Part shown: piece after piece, positions 10,896 through 21,415 of the stretch
How the letters are laid out: each line of letters starts with the position of its first letter
How positions within the stretch are numbered: position 1 is the first letter of the stretch
Origin: Erodium maritimum
Taxonomy: Eukaryota; Streptophyta; Magnoliopsida; Geraniales; Geraniaceae
Assembly: GCA_963921825.1 (NCBI GenBank)
Contig: OY997593.1
Span: 45,833,111 to 45,897,110, forward strand
Direction: 5' to 3'
DNA length: 64,000 nucleotides
Notes under the pieces: generated by a model
Databases searched by the model: none
What the model saw: the letters and a program-made list of their open reading frames with translations, nothing else
Told to the model about the DNA's origin: nothing
Translations under genes and position numbers: made by a program

Positions 10896-13031
10896 GATTT
10901 CAGGCCTATTAGCCTGATTTCGGGGCCTTATAAAATAATGGCAAAAGTACTAGCCAACAGGTTGAAAAAGGTCTTGCCAGACTTGATTGGAGATACCCAA
11001 AGTGGGTTCATAGCAGGGCGTCAGTTAGTAGACGGGGTTCTGATAGCCTCGGAAGTCATCCATGGGGTTAAAAATTCCAAGACTGAGACAGTTATTCTGA
11101 AACTGGATTTTGAGAAGGCCTATGACAAGGTCAGCTGGTCGTATCTGTTAGATGTGCTTGGTATAATGGGCTTCCCGGATAAATGGTGTTCTTGGATGAG
11201 GAGCTGTTTTAAGGCGAATTTATCTGTCCTGATCAATGGGGCCCCTAGTGCAGACTTTGAGACGGAGAACGGTATAAGGAAGGGGTGTCCCTTATCTCCA
11301 TTTCTGTTCTTGTTGGCGGCAGAAGGTTTACACCAGATGGTGTTGGACGGTTTGAGGGGTGGAGATTTTGGAGGTGTGGAGATAGGCCGAAATGGTCTGG
11401 TGGTCTCGCACCTTCAGTTCGCTGATGACACCATTCTGTTTATCAAGGGTGAGGAAGCGGGCCTGAGGAATTTGAAATACCTCTTGGACCTGTTTCAGTC
11501 GGTCTCTGGGTTGAAGATAAACTATGGCAAGTCTAAGGCTGTTCTACTGAATGGGAATGTTCTGTCTGCCGAGGTAATTTCTGACATTATGGGGTGTGAA
11601 GTATGTGATTTACCTTTACCGTACCTGGGTTTTCAGTTGGGTCTGTCGCCTAAGAGACTGAAATTCTGGGAACCGGTTTTCATTAAAGTACGGCGTTATC
11701 TAAATGGTTGGAAGGCAAAGAACCTAAACATTGCTGGCCATGTGGTTCTCTTGAAGTCCACTTTGGCGGCCTTGCCAGTTTTTTACATGAGCTTGTTTAA
11801 GGCTCCTAGCTCGGTAATTCAGAAACTGGAGAAACTTCAGAGACGGTTCTTATGGTCTCACAGTGTAGCACGCAGAGTGATCCACAAGGTTAAGTGGGAT
11901 AAAGTTTGTCGGCCTAGATCGGAGGGTGGGTTAGGCCTGCGCCGGCTTGAGGAGGTCAATTTGAGCTTACTAGCAAAGTGGTTCTGGAGATTCGCAGAGG
12001 AGCCTGATTCCTTATGGAAGCAGATTGTATGTGTGAAATTCAAATGGGATCCGCGAGACTGGGATTTACTGAGTCTTGATCAGCCAAATGATCCATCCTT
12101 GTTCGGCCATATTGTTAGTCTGGCAAGCGATCATAGATTTCAGACTTTGTTTGGGGGTCAAGGTATTCATTGGAAGGTGGGCAATGAAGAGAGGGTTCGG
12201 TTTTGGGATGATGTATGGCTTGGGGATGTGGCACTTCGATACCGTTTTACTCACCTGTTTGTTGCTGCTAGAGACCAGGAAGCTGTGGTTAAAGATTATT
12301 GGAGTGATGGGTGCTGGGTGGTGTTGTACCGAAGAACGTTGTTCATTCGGGAAAGGGGAGAGGAAACGGCGCTCCAGGAGCTTCTGGCCTCGGTGTGTTT
12401 GTCAGACTCCGAGGATAAGATGATCTGGGTGAAAGGCCCGCGTTTCACTGTAGGGGCGGTCTACAGGTTGATCACACCTTCCTTTGATAGGGTAGGCTGG
12501 GCTTCGGTATTATGGGTGAAGGGGTTGCCTCCCAAATTTTGCATGCTTATGTGGTTAGCCCTTCACTCGGCGATTCCCACTATGACTTTTCTGGAGGAGA
12601 GGGGTTGTCGTATCCCCCTAAATGCGATGCTGTGCGTTTTCTGTAAGTCTTGTTTTGAAGACTTAGACCACTTATTTCTGCATTGTGATTTCACCTGGAC
12701 ATTTTGGGGTTTGATTTTTGAGTGGTGGTCTTTGTCGTGGGCCTTTCCGAGTACCTTTTTGGGGGCCTTTGAGGGGTGGTTTTTGTTGTCATCCGGCCCC
12801 CGTGACTCGGGATGGGTGAAAGTGTGTTACCTGGCGTGCTGGTATGTTTGGGTGCAGCGCAATGCAGTGGTGTTTAGGAGCTCGTGGTTGTCTGAGTTGG
12901 AGCTGTTTGGAAATTTTCTGCCTCATTCTTTCAGTTTGTTGAAGTTAGCTGGGGACCTAGTGCCAGATGTGTCGTTTGAGCAGTGGAAATCACGGCCTGC
13001 TTCATGCCTGCGAAGAAGGAGACGCCATTGA
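10896..13031 (+). CDS. LINE ORF2, C-terminal two-thirds (RT and zf-RVT)
   Basis: ORF2 normally has an N-terminal endonuclease, a reverse transcriptase and a C-terminal zinc-binding region. Here the endonuclease and the first RT motifs are missing. The frame opens at DFRPISLISGPYK and keeps SGFIAGRQ, LKLDFEKAYDKV, the substrate-binding RKGCPLSP box and the catalytic FADD box (QFADDTILF, about 11420-11445). The thumb region follows, then a zf-RVT domain near 12490-12720 (WVKGLPPKF, P-T, RGC, CVFCKSCFEDLDHLFLHC). There is no internal stop in about 710 codons. The first ATG is at 10938, but it lies inside RT and is not a native start. With no promoter and no endonuclease it is unlikely to be active. 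Confidence 0.85.
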   Translation, partial: DFRPISLISGPYKIMAKVLANRLKKVLPDLIGDTQSGFIAGRQLVDGVLIASEVIHGVKNSKTETVILKLDFEKAYDKVSWSYLLDVLGIMGFPDKWCSWMRSCFKANLSVLINGAPSADFETENGIRKGCPLSPFLFLLAAEGLHQMVLDGLRGGDFGGVEIGRNGLVVSHLQFADDTILFIKGEEAGLRNLKYLLDLFQSVSGLKINYGKSKAVLLNGNVLSAEVISDIMGCEVCDLPLPYLGFQLGLSPKRLKFWEPVFIKVRRYLNGWKAKNLNIAGHVVLLKSTLAALPVFYMSLFKAPSSVIQKLEKLQRRFLWSHSVARRVIHKVKWDKVCRPRSEGGLGLRRLEEVNLSLLAKWFWRFAEEPDSLWKQIVCVKFKWDPRDWDLLSLDQPNDPSLFGHIVSLASDHRFQTLFGGQGIHWKVGNEERVRFWDDVWLGDVALRYRFTHLFVAARDQEAVVKDYWSDGCWVVLYRRTLFIRERGEETALQELLASVCLSDSEDKMIWVKGPRFTVGAVYRLITPSFDRVGWASVLWVKGLPPKFCMLMWLALHSAIPTMTFLEERGCRIPLNAMLCVFCKSCFEDLDHLFLHCDFTWTFWGLIFEWWSLSWAFPSTFLGAFEGWFLLSSGPRDSGWVKVCYLACWYVWVQRNAVVFRSSWLSELELFGNFLPHSFSLLKLAGDLVPDVSFEQWKSRPASCLRRRRRH

Positions 13032-13145
13032 TGTTGGGAGCTGCTTATTTTCTCTTGTTTGTTCAGTTCCTTGTTTTTATTTTGTGGTTTTCAGGTTCCT
13101 GTTGGTTGCCTGATTCTTAATAAAAAATCGCTTATCCAAAAAAAA
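10896..13145 (+). mobile_element. 5'-truncated LINE inserted in copia RNase H
   Basis: A 2.25-kb LINE flanked by a 13-bp TSD. It begins inside the reverse-transcriptase domain, at the DFRPISL motif, so the 5' end was lost at insertion. It ends with AATAAAAAATCGCTTATCC and an A-tail. The whole coding part is open from the first base to the normal stop, which argues for a recent insertion, later than the copia element it splits. Its 3' end matches that of the ORF1-only copy at 4160-5568. Confidence 0.92.
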
Positions 13146-13158
13146 AAGTATTTAGCCT
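13146..13158. repeat. 13-bp target-site duplication, right copy
   Basis: A second copy of AAGTATTTAGCCT, adjoining the A-tail of the LINE. From here the copia RNase H frame resumes. Confidence 0.9.
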
Positions 13159-13301
13159 TAAGAGATCGTGTTAAGGATCAATCAGTGGTGATCGAACACG
13201 TGAATACTGAATTGATGATTGCTAATCTGTTGACAAAAGGCATGCCACCACTTAAGTTTAAGGATCATGTGGACAGTATGGGACTTGGTTCCGTTATGTG
13301 A
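13146..13301 (+). pseudogene. copia RNase H end, continued after the LINE
   Basis: Past the LINE the frame reads KYLALRDRVKDQ, then IEHVNTE...IANLLTKGMPP, a typical end of a Ty1/copia polyprotein, and stops at TGA 13299-13301. Removing the LINE and one TSD copy would join it in frame to 10895. The non-coding stretch 13302-13560 then leads to the polypurine tract. Confidence 0.85.
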
Positions 13302-13554
13302 TTTTTCGTTGTAAGAACGATCGAAACTCTGTTTTTTGGATATTTCTCATTTTGATTTTTGTGTACACATTTGGTTGAGAAATATCACTTTTGGTTGGAC
13401 CAAAATGAACATAAGGTTTATTCATTAAGTTTATGGGAAGCGTTAAATAAGAGATGATGCATTGTGATAGTTGGAAGATAACTCTCCTTACTAAGAGAGA
13501 TTATTGCCACTATTCGTGTATTATGTTTTCATGCTTTGGCAAAAGATGGAATAT

Positions 13555-13570
13555 GGACCAAGTGGGAGAA
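13555..13570 (+). promoter_or_regulatory. Polypurine tract of the copia element
   Basis: A purine-rich string (GACCAAGTGGGAGAA) ends directly before TGTTGGAATA, the likely LTR start. It is where plus-strand DNA synthesis would be primed. The other copia element in this window has the same arrangement (AAGTGGGAGAT, then TGTTAG). Confidence 0.7.
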
Positions 13571-14161
13571 TGTTGGAATATTAAAATAATATGTCTTAGT
13601 GGAGGTCATTCAAGTATGAGACGTCATCATGATGAAAGTAGACTTTCACACTTCTCCATTAAAGTTAGCTTTTAGAAGCTATTGCCATGCATTGGTGGTC
13701 CTATATTTCCATCAGATTTGCATATCCCATGCCATCATTTTGAGCTCTATGATGGATAGAGCTAGTGCACTATATAAGGATGAGTTTGGTCCCTAAGCCC
13801 ACACAACTTAATACTCTACACTCTCCATAAGTTCATAGTGAGCATTTCGTTTTTTGGATGAGATACACCATCATAAGGAGAGTTGTGCAAGGGCTTAGAA
13901 GCACCAACACCCCAAGGTATCTCTACCTTCATGGCTATGGCGGGAGGTTAGTCGATTTACACGTTTCCGCACTTGTCGATTTAGTTTTGCTTTATTCGGT
14001 TATTGAAAGCATGCTAGATCGCATATTTAGACTTTTATATATATGTTTGTTAGGTACACATTTGTTTGAATTGGTAATATTTTTCAAGTTTGTTTCCTTT
14101 CAATATTTACTTAAGTCAAAATTTATAATTAATTATCTAATCGACAGACAAAAAACTTACA
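13571..14161 (+). repeat. 3' LTR of the truncated copia element (right end uncertain)
   Basis: It begins TGTTGGAATATT directly after the polypurine tract. A TATATAAGG box lies at 13771-13779, a normal place for the U3 promoter, with a candidate transcript start some 30 bp later. No second LTR exists in the window, so the end cannot be fixed. I place it at a CTTACA near 14161; the real end could be up to 100 bp away. Confidence 0.5.
13771..13779 (+). promoter_or_regulatory. TATA box in the copia 3' LTR
   Basis: TATATAAGG sits about 200 bp inside the LTR. As this is a 3' LTR, transcripts from it would read out towards the BAHD relic at 14.5 kb, antisense to it. Confidence 0.5.
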
Positions 14162-14481
14162 AAAACTCTGTAAGGTTCAGACTTACTGGAAAATAAAAGT
14201 TCTTGAAATCCTCACAAACATATCATGATCTTGGTAGGGATTCAAAGAACTGTTGTCTTCCTCGAACACCGCATCAATGAGTTCTGCTAAAACTAGTCGC
14301 TAAGAATCATCCATATGTCTTTATTTCTTGTTTACCGAAACAAAAGAAAAACAAAGCTGGAATTTATTTGATCAAACAATCAAGTGTTTGGATTGAGGAT
14401 CTGACTGTATGAATATTTAACAGAACATGAAGGTATAACTTATTGCAACATTGTTATTGTCTAACACCAATCCTCGACTTC

Positions 14482-15788
14482 TCAGACCCTTCCATGGTTG
14501 TTGGAGGTGAATGCCATGATGTCAGGATCTTGTTGAAAGAGTAGCATGTGGGGCAGATCCAAGCTGAGCCAAGCCTCAATACCATCACCATCTCTTGTGT
14601 CCATCAGTATGGCGACTCCATGTAAAGGCACGTGGTAGGAGCTTATCCAAGTGGGTCTTCCCCACCCAAAATCCGCTTCATAATGACCCATCCTGCACCA
14701 GCTCGTGAAGCTGATAACATCTCTAGCCCCACCTTCAATTTCCTCCTTCACCTTCCTCCAACCATTCACAATCATCGACACCACCCCATCGGCATCGACC
14801 ACCGACGCTTTGGCGACAACATCGCCAATGGCATCCCTGGTAAGACTCACCAACTCACGCAACTCCACTGAATCATCCCCACCCTTTGGGTTAAACAGAG
14901 CCAGACACGGCGCTGCAAAGTTTCCACAAGAATTGGACAATCCCGGTAGGTTTTTAGTCCTTCCTCTGAGGTTCACGGGAATCAAAACCATACAAGGCCT
15001 CAAGGGCCCCTTGGCTCTCATCATAACAGTCCACAAAAGACCCATGACCGACACAACCCGAGATGGCACCCCACTAGCAGTACCGAGTGCTCTGAGTCTT
15101 GACAATGCTCCGCCATCAAAAACAAACCTTCTGGTGATGACACCGGACCGATCAACTTCATCCCCGAGAGCACTAAGCTGCAACGTTGGTGGTACGTCAA
15201 TTGGAGGAAAGATGGAAGCCAGGCTGTAGCTCGGGCGATAAGCACGATCAACGACCCCGTCAGTGTTTCTGCTACTGCTGGCCCATGCATTGAGGGCAAG
15301 GCCATAGTGTGGGCATCACAAAGCACATGGGAGACGCAGAGGCCGAGTGCTATCCCGCCGCACTCGAACACGTTCACTTGGACAGTCACAAGAGGAGTTT
15401 CACTCGAATGCTGATACGGAGAGGAAACAAACCGAGACGGCAGCTTGGAATCGGGTTCTCGACCGTCCCGGGGAAGGAGATCGTTGAGCAGGCAGTTTGA
15501 TACCTTTGCCTCGATGAACTCGACCCCATGATCGTTGCAGTCGATGCACATATCCGCCTCGTTGAATCTACCGGCAAAGGGGTACAAAACTGACAATGTG
15601 TCGCCCAAAGACCTCTCCATACGTGTAACCTTATCTCTCGTGTCTCCTGTTTCTGTATAGTAAAAGACCGTTCCCACGTACACTCTCGGAGCCAACTGAT
15701 CAATGATAGATAGTTTCAAACATTGAGGGTGATCTTTGTTGGGTGTTGTTGGGACTACCAACTTTTTTGATAGAATTTGAATCTCCAT
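14482..15788 (-). pseudogene. BAHD acyltransferase, nearly complete, one-base frameshift
   Basis: The total span corresponds to about 435 codons, the normal length of a BAHD acyl-CoA-dependent acyltransferase (cytosolic, acylating alcohols or amines of specialised metabolites). The start MEIQILSKKLVVP and LSIIDQLAPRVYV fit the vinorine-synthase-like part of the family. The catalytic HXXXD motif is intact: HVLCD, with His at about residue 154 and Asp at 158 (15315-15329). The DFGWG structural motif is intact at about 14657-14675. The frame breaks near 15292-15300: one base is missing after HTMAL, so the first frame (to 15021) no longer encodes BAHD sequence, while the correct continuation is open from there to 14482. 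No other stop or gap is visible and no intron is needed. It is either a very young pseudogene or a sequencing error. The substrate cannot be told from sequence. Confidence 0.85.
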
Positions 15789-15837
15789 ATGCTATCAATA
15801 AGTTGATTTTGTGGATAGTGCAAGCAAGGAAACGTTG

Positions 15838-15846
15838 TTTATAAAG
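15838..15846 (-). promoter_or_regulatory. Candidate TATA box of the BAHD gene
   Basis: On the minus strand CTTTATAAAC lies about 50 bp upstream of the ATG (15786-15788). That spacing fits a short 5' leader of 20-30 nt. No other core element is obvious. Confidence 0.4.
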
Positions 15847-15849
15847 AGA

Positions 15850-17000
15850 CCTAACATTTGATCACTCGTGTACGTGGGTAGGCACCAAACAACACAAGAA
15901 CGCCTAACTACGTATGACTTTTGGTTATGGAACCAAACTTTTTTTGACACCAGTAAGATTTAAATCTAGATCAATGAATACGGTGGGACTGGAGTTCAAT
16001 AAGTATTAGGGAAAGGATACACCCCCGTATCGCCTATCCAACCAAGTTTATGGTTTTATGCTAATGTGTATACTCAAAGCTGGGTTCAAATACACAAATC
16101 AATTTCTTTCTCCTTACTTAATTTAAGTGAAGTCAAAATGTTATGTCTACACTCAATAGGTTGCCTCAACCACTCATTGTTAACTAATTAAATTTCTTTC
16201 AACACTTCAATATAAACAAATCACAATATTTTGTATTCGAACGAAACGGCATTATATAGACCATTAAGACGTTCCATTATTATTATTTTATTTTTTAGTA
16301 ATAATTAAACATGCGTAGAGACGACACTTCGCATCATCTTTGACGAGTTCCCACTAATAGGATTTATTGAATGCTAGACGATACATGGAGTGGTACTTAG
16401 CAAAGGTAGCACCTAAGTTTTCTGATCGGTCATGTCGGGAACGCTTTGTTGGACTCGACGTCGGTAGATATTGTTGAATTTGTTCACCTTCGCTATTCTT
16501 GCCCCATTGATCTTTAAGTTGGTGTTAGGACCGTGCAGAGAACGTCGGATCGACGGTCACGAGGTATTTCCGGTAAAGTTTAGCCTAGTATTTTCAATCG
16601 ATCTCTGCATGTAGAAGCCATGTCACCACAAGGTGGGTTTCTTCCTCTACCAGTGAAGGTATTATGTGTCGCAGAGATGCAATTTTGAGCTACAAATGGA
16701 GGTGAATAAATGAAGGAGAGAAAATGTGTGAATGAAATGAAGAAGAGGATGGGAGGTGTGAACGAAATGGAAGAGAAGGGGTGTATCAATACAGGTGGAG
16801 GTGTCAGTTGCATGCGTCGGTCATGCGCTGATGTAGCACAAACGCAATAGGGTGTGTCAGGGTTCATTTTGCAAGATGATAACATTGTTGATAATAGTTA
16901 CTCGATTTTTTTAACAAACATTCATCTGAAAAAATAGCGGTTACATGAAACTAAAACAAGGAAATGCTAACAACTAAAGTACGAAATTAAAATTTAAAAA
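15850..17000. other. Intergenic sequence upstream of the BAHD relic
   Basis: Mixed AT-rich DNA. A 101-codon minus frame (16580-16885) is rich in S, P and F and has no family signature. I see no gene, RNA or clear repeat. Confidence 0.4.
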
Positions 17001-17063
17001 CGAAGAAAACTAAAGGTCCGTAAGTTTCTGACTAAGGCAGACAATTGTAGTTGCATGAGCTGC

Positions 17064-17557
17064 TCAGATGTCTTCCGATATGTCGAAGGTATCTTGATCC
17101 AAAATAGAGTTGTACATTGTCCAGGTGCGATCGACCTTGACCTCGAATAGCTTTCCCTTTTCAGTGACTTGTTCAATCATGCTCTGAGCACCACTTTGTA
17201 GACCGTAAACTTGAGCTTCATTCATTATAGTCTGTCTTTTTCCCCTCACGCTCGTCTTCGTCTTCTTCTGATAGACTTCTTGGATGGAGGTCATCTCGGG
17301 ATCAGTCGGTGTGTTCACCTCAAAGTCCAACCTTGAGGTGATGGACTTCTTATGAAGGAATACTCAGCTCGTAAGAGCCTTCCTCGTCCAACCTTTGAGA
17401 CGGAAATGCTATCAGTGGGGTTTTTGATCCATACTCGCGACAGTGGTGAAGCATGAGACGGAGAAGATGGGGTTTGAGACGACAAGGATGGGGTTTCGGG
17501 AGGCCGGTTTTTGGGAATCGGAGCTAGGGATCCAATTGAACTCCTTGACGGCGACAA
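17064..17557 (-). other. Unrecognised open frames, possible decayed coding exon
   Basis: Two minus-strand frames overlap end to end. Bases 17557-17315 encode an S/P-rich segment followed by LSRVWIKNPTD. Bases 17330-17064 encode an 88-residue polar segment with QEVYQKKTKTSVRGKRQT and a normal-looking amino-acid mix, ending at a stop. The two could be joined by one frameshift at about 17320, giving about 160 residues. A telo-box-like AAACCCTAG lies upstream near 17730. I recognise no family. It may be a pseudogene, an exon of an unknown gene or chance. Confidence 0.25.
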
Positions 17558-18499
17558 AAGTTGAGACGCCGATAGAGGCAGGATTTGTTGTAGATGAAGA
17601 AGAGGTGGTCGTCCTGAGATAGGGGAAGAAAATGGGCGTTATGACAGCAGAGTATTGTCACCAAACCTAAGCTGAAAGGAGCGGGATCATCCTCAAAAAA
17701 CAGCCCCTATTTTCGCCAATGATGTTGAAACCCTAGCTTACATTATTTAGCTTATACTACATATTTATCTTAATTTGCTACTGCCGAACTGCCGAGTATT
17801 CAATTTTTTTAATCCTTTCAAAGGAGGTTTAATCTAAATTTTGTTTTACTAATAAAAAAACGAAAAAACCATGTAATCACTTGTGTGCATATATAGGTAG
17901 GCACTTATGAATTTTATTTGAATGACAAATTGCAACTGTATAATCGTTTAAGAGCAATTACATCGAAATTCCTCGAGTAACATGCTCCTTGACCATAAAA
18001 GGCCAGTATGAACGAATACTAGTTCACTGAACCTTGAATACCAGAACCGTCATAGACGGTATTTTGACGCCCCATGGAAAAAGTAAGAAAACAGGGAGGA
18101 ATGGGATACCGGAGATCCTGAGGGACCTCTACAGCAATAGTGGTGGTGGGAGGCAAAGCATCGTCTAGGGACACCTCCTAGAGCCAGTCCCTGATGCTCA
18201 GGTGGTGCATCATTCCTCCCAGCGGGGCATCTTTCCCGCCTGTCAATCGGCCGGCCAACAAGGTGCAGGCGCCACCCTTACCCGTACTCCAGGAGCTGCA
18301 CTCCTAAGAACCAAAAGTGCCGGAGCTTCCACAGCTTGCGCTCCTGGGTGGTCGTGGCCACCACCTCCCCTTCCACCATTCTCCCGTACTAGTAGGGTAG
18401 CAATCGAATCAGGATAGAGCTGATCTCAAACAGCCCCTCGCTGGATGTTCCCGTGTACGAAAGCCGAAGCTTTTGTGACGGACCACCCAGGGGGGGCTA

Positions 18500-19600
18500 T
18501 CGCGGGCTCCTGCCTACCCTCCCAGGTGCATTGTTACCCCGGACCCCCTTCCTCGAGATAACCGAGCCTTAGGTATCGGGCCCATTTTCATCCGGGTTGG
18601 GGCCACAAGCTCCCGCTCCCAACCCAATGCAGCACCAGCTCCACCAGAATCCCCATAGGACTGCGGCGCCACCCCATCTGAGTGGGAGTGATGAGTCAAT
18701 GCTGTCTGGCACGGGGGCGCGGTCCTCTCGCTGCATTGTACCGTAGTAAGCCTCTCTAATACGCCGAGAGGTGGGTTTGAGGGTACCGTGTTGAGGCCGA
18801 TATCCGTACTCTCTCCCGGGCAATGGTCTCCATGTGCACCAACGCCTCCATCCTCGGGTCCCAAGGCCGTGGGCCACAAACCCCAGAAGCAGGATTAGGA
18901 ACGACTCCGCTAGAGGGTATCCAAACCCTACTTCGCCTCTGTACCCAACCCCGACGAGCAAACGTGGAGGAGGCTCCCACCGTATGCCATCGCACCCCGT
19001 AGCGGTCGCGGACCGGGTGCTGGACGCGGGTCCTTACTATCATGACGGAGGAATTGGCCACGCATTCCGTCACGTCACGGACAACCCCCACCTCCACGAA
19101 GCGAGAAAGCGCCGACTTCAGAGGCGTACCTTCGGACCGCGTAGCATCCACCCCAGCCACAAGAGCAAGGTCCTGGTGGCCCAGGGCGACGTGCTAGGAT
19201 TCCTTCGGAGAGGGCCGCGTTGTGGCGTGGGTCGTAAGTTACCGCACTTTCCTGTACCGATTCATTGGGCTGCAGATAGGGAAGCATACCTCGTAGATTT
19301 GGAGGCGTGGCCGACATCGGTAGAGAAGAGACTCGGGGTCACGTTGCAATCAGACTAAGAGCCGGCGAGATCGCAAGAGGGATGGCGAATGATAGGGAAG
19401 GCGAAGGGTGTGGTGCGGGGATCCAATCCCATTGGTATATATCCCCCCCACCAAGCGTGGTCTACGAGGACTGCGACCGGATGGGATGGATGAAGACAAT
19501 GACTGTATTGCCGGCAGTGGTTGTAGGCGACGCGGGAACAACGGTCATAGAAGACAACTCCATAACAGATAGGGCTAAGGCTAGAGCTATTCTCTCATGA
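18500..19600 (-). pseudogene. GC-rich, heavily decayed sequence, possibly LINE ORF1 or gag-like
   Basis: This kilobase is much richer in GC than its flanks and has long overlapping frames on both strands, as decayed GC-rich coding DNA often does. On the minus strand one frame (19160-18756) contains VDATRSEG...SRFVEVGVV. That loosely resembles the segment before the zinc knuckle in plant DUF4283-type ORF1 proteins, and a C-x2-C-like remnant follows in another frame. No intact motif remains, so the call is tentative. It lies directly left of the split retroposon that begins at 19638. Confidence 0.25.
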
Positions 19601-19727
19601 TCGAGAGAGAACTCTTTTTTTTTACAACATGCTTTGATTTTTTTTTGATCGGCAAATCAAATTTAAATTAAAACTGTTCTTTGTAAAGAATAACTGAGTT
19701 TGAAATACAACCACACGAGCAATCCAC

Positions 19728-19732
19728 AAAGG
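19728..19732. repeat. 5-bp target-site duplication of the copia array, left copy
   Basis: AAAGG directly before the TGTTAG start of the first LTR. The same five bases follow the last LTR at 30741-30745. Confidence 0.85.
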
Positions 19733-21402
19733 TGTTAGTCTTAGTGCCCGTAGTTCAATCCTAAATGTCCAAATGTATATATCATCGTTAGCAATAAAAT
19801 TAAAGCGACTTCATATTACTTATGTGTTGGAGTAATATATCGATGTGTGCTCTGATCTATGCCCACCATGCGAATCGAACCATAGATCGAGATAGATCAC
19901 ACTCGATGGGTCCCTAGTCAACAATGCTTCACTAGAAGCGACTGGTATGAAAGATGACTCTTTATGGCTAACGTTATGTTAGTCATTGGAATGGGATTCC
20001 GGAGTCTAATCATAGATATCATGTGGGACATGATATTGGATAACCCGACATGAATATGTGCCATAGATCAAGTCATGAACATATTCATTGTCGTATCTTG
20101 TCATGTGTCCTTAGACCGAGGAGTCTTTGTGATCGCTATGCAGTAAACAACTGAGTTCGACTTGAGCCTAACGTTGTCCGTAACAGGGCTTCCATAACGG
20201 CAAAGATTGGCTTGGGGACGGGCTACATGAGTGACACGAAAGACGGCTAAGGGACTTATCCCTCATACTGAGGTATGGTAAAGATATCGGTTCTCGCCCG
20301 CTTGATCGAGATTGACTGAAAGAATAGCATGGCCATGCACATGATACTGGGTATCATATCTTCAGTCATCTCACATATCAAGGAACAGTGATTGAGAATA
20401 ATAAGGATGACGGCTCTATGCCTTATCTCAATCAGGATATCGGAGATAAAAGGTTAATGACAGGGATGACAGAAAGGTTAGAATCGACATGGTCGATTCG
20501 TTATGCAGTGTCAGGCAATACTAAAGTCTCGTTAGTCGCCACCTAAATAGCATCAAGTAAAATTAGATTTGACGTTGATCTATTGACATGCATAAACATA
20601 AGGGTCACACCGGAGGGTGAAACTCATTAACACATTTATGGAGAATGGCCAAAAGGGAGTTGTCTCGGGACATGACCAAAACTGGGTTTGTATCATGTGC
20701 CCGTAAGTGAATAGGACTTTACGGATCGAGACAAGGCTTGGATTCTTGGGATTGATCATGTCGGATAATGTTGGACATTCCGGTATGGAAGGCTTGGAGG
20801 CGATGAGCGAATCACGGGACCTCGTTGGAAATGGCCACGGGCCATGTTCCAAGAGGCCCATGAAAGGCTCATGGAACTAATTAATCAAGTCTTGATTAAT
20901 TTGTACTAAGTAAGCAAGACAAGGATTAAGGTGTTGGTATTCACCACCTAACCCAATCTTGTCTTGCCATACTTTGTCCTATTTACACCTTACTTGTCAC
21001 CATGCTTGTCTCATGCCTTTAGTTGGACATGTATGGGGTTTGTTATGTTTAAGTCATCTTTTTTCAACATAACAAACACAAGACAAGAATAGGAAACACA
21101 ACTTCTCTCCCCCTTCCCTTGCAATTTCGGGTTTGGCAAGCTCCCACCTCCATTTTTGTGTTCTTGAGTCCTCAAAGAGAAGAAGTACGTGGCTTTGATT
21201 CCCATGTGGATACGTAGGCGTCTTGGAGACTCAAGTCAATCATTCGTTAACCGGTGTTCTTGTTTTGGTAAGAAAGAGTGCTGAATTTTTCTCTTATGAA
21301 TCCATTCTTTGTTAGTTGTTTCATGGTTTTAATCGTCTCTTGGTTTTCCTTGATTTTCCGCTGCGATTTGGTTCATCTCCAACCCTACCTCGATACCCAA
21401 CA
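19733..21402 (+). repeat. copia LTR1 (5' LTR)
   Basis: 1670 bp, TGTTAGTCTTAG...CCCAACA, followed by the primer-binding site. In the first 265 bases I count about ten differences from LTR3, roughly 4 percent. The insertion is not brand-new. Confidence 0.92.
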
Positions 21403-21403
21403 G

Positions 21404-21415
21404 TGGTATCAGAGC
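21404..21415 (+). promoter_or_regulatory. Primer-binding site, initiator Met-tRNA type
   Basis: TGGTATCAGAGC starts two bases after LTR1. It is the standard plant retrotransposon site complementary to the 3' end of initiator tRNA-Met, where minus-strand synthesis begins. No such site follows LTR2. Confidence 0.92.

Larger units (their letters stand above)
7608..14161 (+). mobile_element. Ty1/copia retrotransposon, 5'-truncated, split by a LINE
   Basis: Order on the plus strand: gag zinc knuckle (7660-7705), protease, integrase, reverse transcriptase and RNase H (to 10895). A LINE insertion follows (10896-13145), then the end of RNase H (13146-13301), a polypurine tract and a 3' LTR starting at 13571. 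The protease-integrase-RT order identifies Ty1/copia. The 5' LTR, primer-binding site and most of gag are absent, since the open frame begins directly after a TGA at 7605-7607. One frameshift near 9780 is the only lesion I see in pol apart from the LINE, so the element decayed by truncation and nesting more than by point mutation. The right end is approximate because no 5' LTR is available for comparison. Confidence 0.85.
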
